This document shows positions 1-6,378 of a stretch of DNA of 12,629 nucleotides, one piece after another; position 1 is the stretch's first letter, and each line of letters begins with the position of its first letter. The position numbers and the translations under genes were made by a program. A model generated the notes under the pieces. That model ran no database searches. It was not told where the DNA came from and saw only the letters and a list, made by a program, of their open reading frames with translations. The stretch lies in contig JBMNNU010000081.1 of NCBI GenBank assembly GCA_050942695.1, positions 1 through 12,629 on the forward strand, read 5' to 3'. The DNA comes from JBMNNU01 sp050942695. GTDB taxonomy: Bacteria; Chloroflexota; UBA6077.

Positions 1-227
1 AGCGCGGTGCTCTTGCCGGAGCCGTTGTCCCCGACGATGCCGAGGGTCTTCCCGATAGGCACGTCGAAGCTCACCTCCCGGAGCGCCCAGAACTGCTCCT
101 TGGTAGGCTGCTGTCGAGTCTTCCGCCGGCGCACCAGGTTGACCAGCACCTCCTGGAAGGTGCGGCTGCGCTCGCGGTCTATGACGTATCGCTTGGATAC
201 CTGCCGGAAAGAGACGGCGACTGTGAT
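1..227 (-). CDS. Polysaccharide ABC exporter, ATP-binding subunit (Wzt/TagH-like), N-terminal part only
   Basis: This is the first ~75 residues of an ABC ATPase; the rest lies beyond the left edge. The frame reads VSFRQVSKRYVIDRE early and reaches a Walker A motif, GDNGSGKST, at the window edge. A basic loop before the VSFDVPIG strand is typical of Wzt/TagH proteins, which energise export of O-antigen, teichoic acid or capsule chains across the inner membrane. The partner permease lies directly upstream (445-1254). The start is odd. The frame has no ATG, GTG or TTG early enough to keep the first strand. A perfect GGAGG (235-239) sits 7 bases before an in-frame ATC at 227-225, which I take as the likely start. 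The nearby ATG at 241-239 is out of frame and stops after 20 codons. A base-call error near the start is the main alternative. Confidence 0.8.
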   Translation of the reverse strand, partial: MTVAVSFRQVSKRYVIDRERSRTFQEVLVNLVRRRKTRQQPTKEQFWALREVSFDVPIGKTLGIVGDNGSGKSTA

Positions 228-240
228 TGTTGTGCCTCCA

Positions 241-296
241 TATCTAGCTATCAGCTTTCAGCCGTCAGCTTTCAGCCGTCAGCTTTCAGCTTTTAG
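241..296. repeat. Degenerate heptamer tandem array (block 1 of the wzm-wzt spacer)
   Basis: Eight consecutive 7-base units, each ending in AG: for example CTATCAG (248-254), CTTTCAG (255-261, 269-275, 283-289) and CCGTCAG (262-268, 276-282). The block ends directly against the GGAGG of the downstream ATPase gene. Bases 246-261 are perfectly complementary to 410-425 in block 2, a 16-bp potential stem closing a loop of about 148 bases. The stretch between the blocks (297-409) shows no gene and no clear signal. Confidence 0.85.
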
Positions 297-409
297 CCGG
301 TGCATCTTCGGTTTTCGTGGACTGCCGATCTGGAGTGTGCTACGTGAGCACCGCTTCTACTACCTGCGGTGGTAACCCGCTACGCCCTCATCTAACTTTC
401 TACAGCTTC

Positions 410-444
410 CTGAAAGCTGATAGCTGATAGCTAATAGCTGATAG
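410..444. repeat. Degenerate heptamer tandem array (block 2 of the wzm-wzt spacer)
   Basis: Five consecutive 7-base units: CTGAAAG (410-416), CTGATAG (417-423, 424-430, 438-444) and CTAATAG (431-437). The orientation is opposite to the block at 241-296. The array ends at the base next to the stop codon (447-445) of the permease gene. Confidence 0.85.
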
Positions 445-1254
445 CTACAACTCCTCGCTGAAGCGGACGGATAGGGTCCTGAACAGCCAGTAGCCGAAGG
501 CCAGCAGCGCTACCGATTCTGCGACGGCGAAAACCGTGTGTTTGATGGGCGGCAGGCCGTAGAGCAGTATGTACCGGTAGTCCGTTACCAGCGATGCCAT
601 CGGGTTGAGCATGTACACCCAGCGCCAGACGTCTATCCCCAGGAAGCTGATGTTTTGCGGGATCCGCTCCAACTGGTAGAAGATGGGCGTCAGGAAGAAC
701 CAGGCGGTCACCCCCACCTCCAGCAACACCGATACGTCCCGGTAATAGACGTTCACGGAGGCCACGATCAGCGAGATCCCCAGCACCAGCATCACCTGAA
801 TGGCGATGATCACGGGGAGCAGCAGCGCCATGGGCGTCAGCTCGATCCCAAAGGCCAATATGAAGCCGAACAGCACGATCAGGGTGAGCAGGAAGTTCAC
901 CAGGTTGGACGCCACGAGCGATGCCGGCAGCAGCTCTCTGGGGAAGTACACCTTGTTGATCAGGGTGGAGTTCCCCACGATGGTGTACGCTGCGCCGGTG
1001 ATGGAGTTGGCGGTAAAGTTCCACGCGACCAGGCCTGTGAGCACGAACACCGGGAAGTTCTCCACCGTTGGAACAGTGAGAATGGTGAAGACGATCGTGA
1101 ACACTACCATCATTAGTAGCGGGTTCAGGAGAGACCAAATGAACCCCAAGGCTGATTTCTTGTACCGGACCTTGAGGTCGCGCACTACCAGGTTATAGAA
1201 AAGATCTCGGTAGCTAAGAAGGTGGGCTACAGGCCGAGCTACGGCAAGCTGCAT
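445..1254 (-). CDS. Polysaccharide ABC exporter, permease subunit (Wzm/TagG-like, ABC-2 family)
   Basis: This 269-residue integral membrane protein is the usual size for the family. The N-terminal cytoplasmic stretch carries the conserved 'RDLKVRYKKSALGFIWSLLNPLL' type signature (about residues 24-47), followed by about six hydrophobic spans. 'INKVYFPRELLP' (about 99-110) and 'VYYRDVS' (about 168-174) are typical ABC-2 exporter landmarks. With the ATPase downstream it would form the channel that exports an undecaprenyl-linked polysaccharide across the inner membrane. The ATPase gene follows after a 217-base spacer that is largely heptamer repeats, which is long for a pair that is usually almost contiguous. 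The ATG at 1254 has no clear Shine-Dalgarno sequence, but no other start fits the conserved N-terminus. The substrate cannot be told from the sequence. Confidence 0.9.
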   Translation of the reverse strand: MQLAVARPVAHLLSYRDLFYNLVVRDLKVRYKKSALGFIWSLLNPLLMMVVFTIVFTILTVPTVENFPVFVLTGLVAWNFTANSITGAAYTIVGNSTLINKVYFPRELLPASLVASNLVNFLLTLIVLFGFILAFGIELTPMALLLPVIIAIQVMLVLGISLIVASVNVYYRDVSVLLEVGVTAWFFLTPIFYQLERIPQNISFLGIDVWRWVYMLNPMASLVTDYRYILLYGLPPIKHTVFAVAESVALLAFGYWLFRTLSVRFSEEL

Positions 1255-1372
1255 CTATCGCACTATCCTAAACAACTTATCCTAATACTACCACGTGCAT
1301 GAGGCTCAGTAAAGTTGCAAGTGTTGCCGTGGATATAACGATGTTAGGGCGCAACGGTAACGGATGGGAGGC

Positions 1373-1393
1373 GGAAGGGGACTAGCCCCTTCC
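1373..1393. other. Hairpin in the divergent intergenic region
   Basis: GGAAGGGG (1373-1380) and CCCCTTCC (1386-1393) form a perfect 8-bp stem with a 5-base loop. It lies between two divergent genes, so it is not an obvious terminator for either. It may be a dispersed palindrome or part of a leader. The rest of 1255-1449 shows nothing I can name. Confidence 0.5.
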
Positions 1394-1449
1394 CTACGTT
1401 TAAACGGATAGACGGACCGAGAGCCGGTGGTTTTGCAATATTCCGGTAC

Positions 1450-1479
1450 TTGACACTGCTTCATCATCTAATTTATACT
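1450..1479 (+). promoter_or_regulatory. Sigma-70-type promoter of the secreted cohesin-like protein gene
   Basis: A perfect TTGACA (1450-1455) and TATACT (1474-1479) are separated by 18 bases. A transcript start near 1486 would leave a leader of about 60 bases before the gene at 1550. Confidence 0.65.
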
Positions 1480-1549
1480 GCGTCTGTCGATCGTTGACAA
1501 CGATACTCTCAGCCTGCCTTCCCTTCCACCTAACATTTTGAGGTCAACC

Positions 1550-3628
1550 GTGCGGAGAGTTGCGCTCGCCACCCTCGTTCTGGCTGTTACCTATGGCTTC
1601 CTCATGCTATTCTCGCCTCAGAGCAAGGCTACTCAAAGCTCGCCGGTCACCTTTCGATTCTCGCCACGGGAAGACGATATCTTAGTGAATTCCTACACCA
1701 CCGTGGATGTCGTGGCCGGAAACGCCTCCAGCCTGTACGGTGTCGATCTGAATATCTCGTTTGACGCCAACCTTTTTTACTGCTCCGGCCCTACCCCAGG
1801 GCCGCTTCTCCCAAATAGCTACGTCGCCAGAAGGGAGGTGAACAACTCCTCCGGTCGGTTACACTACCTGGCCACACTGCTCGGGGACGCGGCCGCTACC
1901 GGCGACTCAGGTGTGGTCGTATCGTTCAGGCTTACCGGCCGATCGACCGGCGGGGGGCAGTTGGCCTGGGGCGGCTCAATGCTATCCGATAGGGAATCCA
2001 ACCTGCTGGTGGGGCAGTATCAGGGCAGATCAATTCGGGTTAAGCTGCCAACAGCTACACCTGAACGAGATAAGCCACCTGAAGATATCCCCGTACAGGG
2101 CACACAGCCGGAGGCCGCTTCTACTGAAACCCCTACTCCCACCATGGCCATCGCTCCTGAGGGTACTGCTTCTCCAACCGTAGCCGCCTTCGAACCGACT
2201 GCTACCGTGGATCCCAACGCTGCCCCAACCCCCACATCCCCAGTTCTCGAGCCCACCTTGGGACCGCTTACGGGAGTTATCTACCCAACCATTCTTCCCA
2301 CCGGCGTCCCGGAGATCGAGGATGATGGGATCATGGCCATTCTGGAGCCTACTCCCGGAGTCGGGGTGGTTGATACATCCATCGGCGGCGCGGATGTGGA
2401 GATACGGGTGGATAATCAGGGCAATTCTATGGCCGTTCGGCTTCAACCCATCCCAACCCTGCCGCCCGGTGTTAACCTGCCGGCAGGCACCGAAGTGGCC
2501 AAGATCTTCACCCTGGATCTGTACCGCTACCAAACTGATAGCAACAGCGTCCAGAGAATCGAGTACGGCGAGGGTCGAAGTTCACCCCCTATCGTGCTGA
2601 AGTGGGGAGTCACCGAAGATGACTTCAACCGGACGGTCGACGAAGATGGCGTCCCCCATCCAGATCGCCTGGTATTCTACCGCCTGTCGTCGAGCGGCGA
2701 ACTGGTCAAGATCCCTACCGTTTGGAGTCCCGATCCACCCCCTTACGGGACGCTCACGGCAGTTTTCGTCGACCGTTCCACCTTCATTTTAGCCGTGCTG
2801 CCCCTTCGCCAGGCCGGCCGCACGATACCGGCGGATCCTCGCTACTTCCGGGAGACCGGGTATCGTATAGGTCGGGACGCTTTCTGGGACTATTTCCTGA
2901 AACGGGGAGGGGTCAGGACTTTCGGCTATCCAATATCGAGGGAGTTCACCTTCCTGGGCTTCACGGTGCAGTTCTTCCAGAGAGGGGTGATGCAGTTGCA
3001 GCCGGATGGGGGCGTTACCACCATGAATCTGCTTGACGGAGATCTAATGCCCTATACCAGGGTGAACTCCAGCACCTTCCCCGCTCCCGATCGATTTCTG
3101 ATCGATAGCGCCCCCTCTGTCGGCGATCCAGAGTACCCGGAGCAGGTCATCGCCTTCCTGCAAGCCCACGTCCCCAACAGTTGGCAGGGGTTGCCGGTCA
3201 ATTTCCTGGATAGCTACCTGTCCACGGTGCGCTACGAAGACGCCTTCCCACAAGGAGAAGGCAGCGAGGGTTTACTGCCATCGATCAATCTGGAGATGTG
3301 GGGCCTCCCCACCAGCAAACCCAAGTTCGACCCCCGCAACCACAACTTCGTATACCAACGGTTCCAGAGGGGGATCATGCACTACGACGCTACTACCGGG
3401 CTAACCCAGGGGTTGTTGCTGGGGGACTACTTCAAGAGCATCATCACGGGATGGGGATTGCCCGCCGACCTGGAGGGCCAGGCCATCGGTAGCCGGTTCT
3501 ACCGGCAGTACGAGAGGGGCAGATCAGGTTATATAGCGAGGCCGGGACAGTTGTTGGGTAGCGATTTGGTAGGTGCTTTTGAGCTGGATATGCCGTGGGA
3601 GATCGTGTACTCAGAGAGCGAGCAGTGA
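1550..3628 (+). CDS. Secreted cohesin-domain-like protein with Pro/Thr linker and C-terminal FGYP/FQRG repeats
   Basis: I chose GTG at 1550 because GAGG (1540-1543) lies 6 bases upstream; TTG at 1538 in the same frame is the alternative. The protein has 692 residues from that start. Residues 1-28 are a signal peptide (basic MRR, then a hydrophobic core). Residues 33-165 look like a cohesin-type beta sandwich: 'SLYGVDLNISFDANLF', then 'GDSGVVVSFRLTG'. Residues 168-275 are a Pro/Thr/Ser-rich linker. Residues 278-420 form a beta-rich domain I cannot name. The C-terminus has two copies of a module with the words 'FGYPIS...VQFFQRGVM' (about 431-502) and 'WGLPTS...VYQRFQRGIM' (about 582-632). Such modules recur in secreted Chloroflexota proteins of unknown role. 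Cohesins bind dockerins in cellulosomes, but no dockerin or glycosidase is seen here. I infer extracellular carbohydrate or protein binding. No membrane anchor or sorting motif is evident. Confidence 0.85.
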   Translation: MRRVALATLVLAVTYGFLMLFSPQSKATQSSPVTFRFSPREDDILVNSYTTVDVVAGNASSLYGVDLNISFDANLFYCSGPTPGPLLPNSYVARREVNNSSGRLHYLATLLGDAAATGDSGVVVSFRLTGRSTGGGQLAWGGSMLSDRESNLLVGQYQGRSIRVKLPTATPERDKPPEDIPVQGTQPEAASTETPTPTMAIAPEGTASPTVAAFEPTATVDPNAAPTPTSPVLEPTLGPLTGVIYPTILPTGVPEIEDDGIMAILEPTPGVGVVDTSIGGADVEIRVDNQGNSMAVRLQPIPTLPPGVNLPAGTEVAKIFTLDLYRYQTDSNSVQRIEYGEGRSSPPIVLKWGVTEDDFNRTVDEDGVPHPDRLVFYRLSSSGELVKIPTVWSPDPPPYGTLTAVFVDRSTFILAVLPLRQAGRTIPADPRYFRETGYRIGRDAFWDYFLKRGGVRTFGYPISREFTFLGFTVQFFQRGVMQLQPDGGVTTMNLLDGDLMPYTRVNSSTFPAPDRFLIDSAPSVGDPEYPEQVIAFLQAHVPNSWQGLPVNFLDSYLSTVRYEDAFPQGEGSEGLLPSINLEMWGLPTSKPKFDPRNHNFVYQRFQRGIMHYDATTGLTQGLLLGDYFKSIITGWGLPADLEGQAIGSRFYRQYERGRSGYIARPGQLLGSDLVGAFELDMPWEIVYSESEQ

Positions 3629-3718
3629 GTAGCTAGTAGTAAATAGTGAGTGGCGAGTAGAAAGCAGTGAATAGCTAGTTTAGACTACCTACTCGCTACC
3701 TGCTACTCGCCACCCGCT
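3625..3718. repeat. Heptamer array filling a convergent intergenic region, with terminator-like inverted repeat
   Basis: Eight units run from 3625 (GTGAGTA, GCTAGTA, GTAAATA, GTGAGTG, GCGAGTA and so on to 3680). Five units of opposite orientation then run from 3684 (ACTACCT, ACTCGCT, ACCTGCT, ACTCGCC, ACCCGCT). The first unit contains the TGA stop (3626-3628) of the upstream gene. The last ends 3 bases before the stop codon of the convergent gene. GTGGCGAGTAG (3650-3660) pairs perfectly with 3703-3713, an 11-bp stem. There is no U-tract, so a factor-independent terminator role is uncertain. Confidence 0.8.
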
Positions 3719-3721
3719 TCA

Positions 3722-4105
3722 CTATAAACCCGAGAAATCGATACCCTCCAACCACCCCTTCGCTTCGTACCAGTACAGGAGCACCTTCCGGATCTTGGAG
3801 AAGCGTTCCTCGAAATTGTCACTAGGTACGATGTAGCACGGGTTAGGGGTGACTACGAAGTGGTCGTTGACCCACACCAGGTTGGACACGCAGTAGCGGC
3901 AGTGTGCCCAAAGGTTGTTGAGATCCGATTTTGCGGCCTTTACATGATAGAAGAGGAATGTATCCTTTCCCGGCCCTGGAGTGAAGGCGAACTGGGTCGT
4001 CGGCTCGATCTCGTGGCGCGGTAACGGCTGTACTTCATCGGGACAGCTTACATTCCCGTTTTGCTCTACGCTGTTATCTTGCTCCATCGCAGTCTTAGCC
4101 TCCAT
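3722..4105 (-). CDS. Hypothetical protein with an HCRYC motif
   Basis: This is a 127-residue soluble protein I do not recognise. The first ~35 residues are polar and low in complexity. The rest looks folded, with a central 'FLFYHVKAAKSDLNNLW' stretch, a CxxC pair (C69, C72) just after H68, a further Cys at 90, and an aromatic-rich C-terminal helix ('VLLYWYEAKGW'). The Cys/His cluster could bind a metal, but three ligands in this spacing do not identify a family. The ATG at 4105 has no Shine-Dalgarno sequence. A second in-frame ATG at 4087 has GGAGG 11 bases upstream and may be the true start, giving 121 residues. The gene stands alone and is convergent with the secreted-protein gene on its left. 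It is divergent from the ClpP-like gene on its right. Confidence 0.7.
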   Translation of the reverse strand: MEAKTAMEQDNSVEQNGNVSCPDEVQPLPRHEIEPTTQFAFTPGPGKDTFLFYHVKAAKSDLNNLWAHCRYCVSNLVWVNDHFVVTPNPCYIVPSDNFEERFSKIRKVLLYWYEAKGWLEGIDFSGL

Positions 4106-4244
4106 CTAGGCAGACAGTGAGGGGAACTGAGCAGTTGAAACCGGCAGAGAATGCTTCAGCAGGTTCAACTGAACTCAAACCCTCTCCGCCGCGTACCTCC
4201 CCATTATACGAGGGGTGTAAATCACCCAAAATTCCTAGCTTTGC

Positions 4245-4272
4245 CTATCAGCAATCAGTTTTTAGCTATCGG
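4245..4272. repeat. Short heptamer-period stretch upstream of the ClpP-like gene
   Basis: Four units in 7-base register: CTATCAG, CAATCAG, TTTTTAG and CTATCGG. It uses the same word family as the array at 241-296 but is more decayed. A short related dyad, AAGCT GAA AGCTT, lies at 4405-4417. Apart from the sites listed separately, I see no gene in 4106-4438. Confidence 0.5.
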
Positions 4273-4297
4273 CTTAACTGACTCATCGCGGACTTGG

Positions 4298-4312
4298 TTG
4301 ATATCTTATCAA
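4298..4312. promoter_or_regulatory. Perfect dyad TTGATA-tct-TATCAA, possible operator
   Basis: A 6+3+6 perfect inverted repeat about 130 bases before the ClpP-like gene and about 55 bases upstream of its likely promoter. The size and symmetry suit a dimeric repressor or activator site. It is not the CIRCE heat-shock operator. No regulator gene is nearby. Confidence 0.35.
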
Positions 4313-4365
4313 TCTGTCAACGTTCGATATTGTAAACGGTAACGATCGCACTATCGGCTAGCCGA

Positions 4366-4395
4366 TTGCCGCTGCGGGCATAGCTGGGCTAGAAT
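4366..4395 (+). promoter_or_regulatory. Likely sigma-70-type promoter of the ClpP-like gene
   Basis: TTGCCG (4366-4371) and TAGAAT (4390-4395) with an 18-base spacer. A transcript start near 4402 would give a short leader. AAGGAG at 4427-4432 lies 6 bases before the ATG at 4439 and fixes that start. Confidence 0.5.
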
Positions 4396-4438
4396 CCCGT
4401 CCACAAGCTGAAAGCTTACAAACTCCAAGGAGCTTACG

Positions 4439-5089
4439 ATGCAACCTGTAAGACTCGAAGACCTTCTCAGCGAATATACCGCCAGGCGCCGCGAGCTAGA
4501 CCTGCAGGGCGCCTATTTCCTTGGGGACATCAACGAAGAAGAGGCAGAGCGTTTCTGCAAAGCCCTTCTCATCATGTCCATCGCCCGAGAGAGCGATCGT
4601 AGTCGTCCCATTACAGTATACATCAATTCCGGCGGCGGTTCAGTAGGTGCCGGTCTTGCCATGATGGAAATGATGTATAAGGTCAAACGGGATTACGGTG
4701 TAGTAGTAAACACCGTGGTCACAGGCTACGCCTACTCGATGGGCGCCATCATTCTCCAGGCGGGCGACATGCGCTCCATGGGAGAGCTATCCACCCTGAT
4801 GCTCCACAGCGGCAGTTGGATCCTCTCCGGCGAAGACGAGAAGATCTTTAAGGACTATCTCAAGCTCGCCGAGCACTACAAGACCATCGTTTGCGATCTG
4901 TTTGCCCGCCGCACGGGTAAGTACGATCCCAAATGGTGGAAACGGTTCATCTACTCCGGCCGCGATAAATTCCTAAACGCTAAAGAGTGCTTGGAGCTGG
5001 GCCTGGTGGACGAAATCCGCCCGCCTATAGACCCCAACTCCAGGCCGTCTCCCGATGATATCAAGTACACAGATCGCATTTACCACTGA
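4439..5089 (+). CDS. ClpP-family serine protease, divergent solitary copy
   Basis: At 216 residues this is the size of ClpP. The triad is intact by position: Ser100 in 'GYAYSMGA', His123 in 'LMLHSG' and Asp176 in 'SGRDKFLNAKE'. The oxyanion segment reads 'INSGGGSVGAGLA' (62-74) where housekeeping ClpP usually has 'INSPGGSVTAG'. The C-terminal 'LGLVDEI' is standard. After the catalytic His, the usual 'HQP(L)GG' handle start is replaced by 'HSGSWILSG', so this is not the housekeeping type. ClpP forms a barrel peptidase fed by a AAA+ unfoldase (ClpX, ClpA or ClpC), but no unfoldase or second clpP lies beside it. It may be an accessory subunit that co-assembles with another ClpP, or a protease with its own substrates. 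A strong AAGGAG at 6 bases supports the start. It ends against a hairpin shared with the convergent por operon. Confidence 0.85.
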   Translation: MQPVRLEDLLSEYTARRRELDLQGAYFLGDINEEEAERFCKALLIMSIARESDRSRPITVYINSGGGSVGAGLAMMEMMYKVKRDYGVVVNTVVTGYAYSMGAIILQAGDMRSMGELSTLMLHSGSWILSGEDEKIFKDYLKLAEHYKTIVCDLFARRTGKYDPKWWKRFIYSGRDKFLNAKECLELGLVDEIRPPIDPNSRPSPDDIKYTDRIYH

Positions 5090-5093
5090 CATC

Positions 5094-5121
5094 GTAGGGG
5101 CGCACAACCGTGCGCCCCTAC
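5094..5121. terminator. Perfect 12-bp hairpin between convergent genes, likely bidirectional terminator
   Basis: GTAGGGGCGCAC (5094-5105), loop AACC, then its perfect complement (5110-5121). It starts 5 bases after the ClpP-like gene and ends 8 bases before the stop of the MoaD-like gene, so it can serve both. No U-tract follows on either strand. Palindromes of this GTAGGGGCGC type also occur as dispersed repeats in some bacteria, so it may be a repeat used as a terminator. Confidence 0.65.
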
Positions 5122-5129
5122 CCTTTCCG

Positions 5130-5366
5130 TCACCCACCGCCTACCGGCTCGAAGACCTCCAGATCGTCTCCGTCCTGCAACGGATGCTCCTCAGAAACGA
5201 TCTTTTTGTTGACTCGCACCACCCAGACCTCGTTGGGGTCGATGCCAGCCTGCTTAAGCATTGCCAGCACCGTCGACCCTTCCGGAAGCTCCAAATCGAG
5301 CGCCTCCTGCCCGTCGGGAAGGTGTCTGCGCAGGTCGCCAAAAAGTCGCACTGTGAGTCTCACCAC
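5130..5366 (-). CDS. MoaD/ThiS-type ubiquitin-like sulfur-carrier protein
   Basis: About 78 residues with the beta-grasp pattern: 'VRLTVRLFGDLRRHLPDGQE' at the start, 'LPEGSTVLAMLKQAGI' in the middle, 'VWVVRVNKKIV' and 'LQDGDDLEVFEPV' near the end. It finishes in Gly-Gly-Gly, the C-terminal tail that is adenylated and thiocarboxylated in this family. MoaD supplies sulfur for molybdopterin, ThiS for the thiazole of thiamine, and other members modify tRNA; the sequence does not decide between them. It begins about 18 bases after porB, so it is probably the last gene of the por transcript. The start is uncertain. GTG at 5366 is 9 bases from GGGAG (5376-5380), whereas TTG at 5372 is only 3 bases away and GTG at 5363 is also possible. 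Its E1-like activating enzyme is not in the window. Confidence 0.8.
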   Translation of the reverse strand: MVRLTVRLFGDLRRHLPDGQEALDLELPEGSTVLAMLKQAGIDPNEVWVVRVNKKIVSEEHPLQDGDDLEVFEPVGGG

Positions 5367-5384
5367 TGTCAATCACTCCCGCTA

Positions 5385-6281
<897 letters not shown>

Positions 6282-6300
6282 TCTATTCTCCTCAGAAGAG

Positions 6301-6374
6301 GTTCTGAGTTCTGGGTTCTACGTTCTGAGAGTGGTACCTACCCAGAACTCAGAACACAGAACCCAGAACCCGTT
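6301..6374. repeat. Heptamer array in the porA-porB spacer with a 16-bp inverted repeat
   Basis: Left block in 7-base register: GTTCTGA (6301-6307), GTTCTGG, GTTCTAC, GTTCTGA (6322-6328). Right block: ACCCAGA (6340-6346), ACTCAGA, ACACAGA, ACCCAGA (6361-6367). Bases 6301-6316 pair perfectly with 6340-6355. The right edge is 4 bases beyond the porA stop and the left edge is 7 bases short of the porB ribosome binding site. In the transcript this would be a strong hairpin inside the operon, which could tune porB relative to porA or protect the message. Confidence 0.85.
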
Positions 6375-6378
6375 ACGT

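Noticed and set aside
7..375. Plus-strand open frame over the exporter ATPase start
   Set aside because: Antisense to a Walker A-containing frame and continues through the heptamer repeats.
241..444. CRISPR array
   Set aside because: The units are 7 bases, directly tandem, with no spacers of 25-40 bases and no cas genes.
538..1116. Plus-strand open frame opposite the exporter permease
   Set aside because: The permease on the other strand has clear family signatures; this frame is His/Gln/Asp-rich with no domain or start signal.
4298..4312. CIRCE heat-shock operator before the ClpP-like gene
   Set aside because: The dyad is TTGATA/TATCAA with a 3-base gap, not the 9-9-9 CIRCE pattern.
4151..4342. 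Small plus-strand open frame of 63 codons upstream of the ClpP-like gene
   Set aside because: No ribosome binding site, no family resemblance, and it runs through heptamer-period repeat and the dyad; more likely non-coding.
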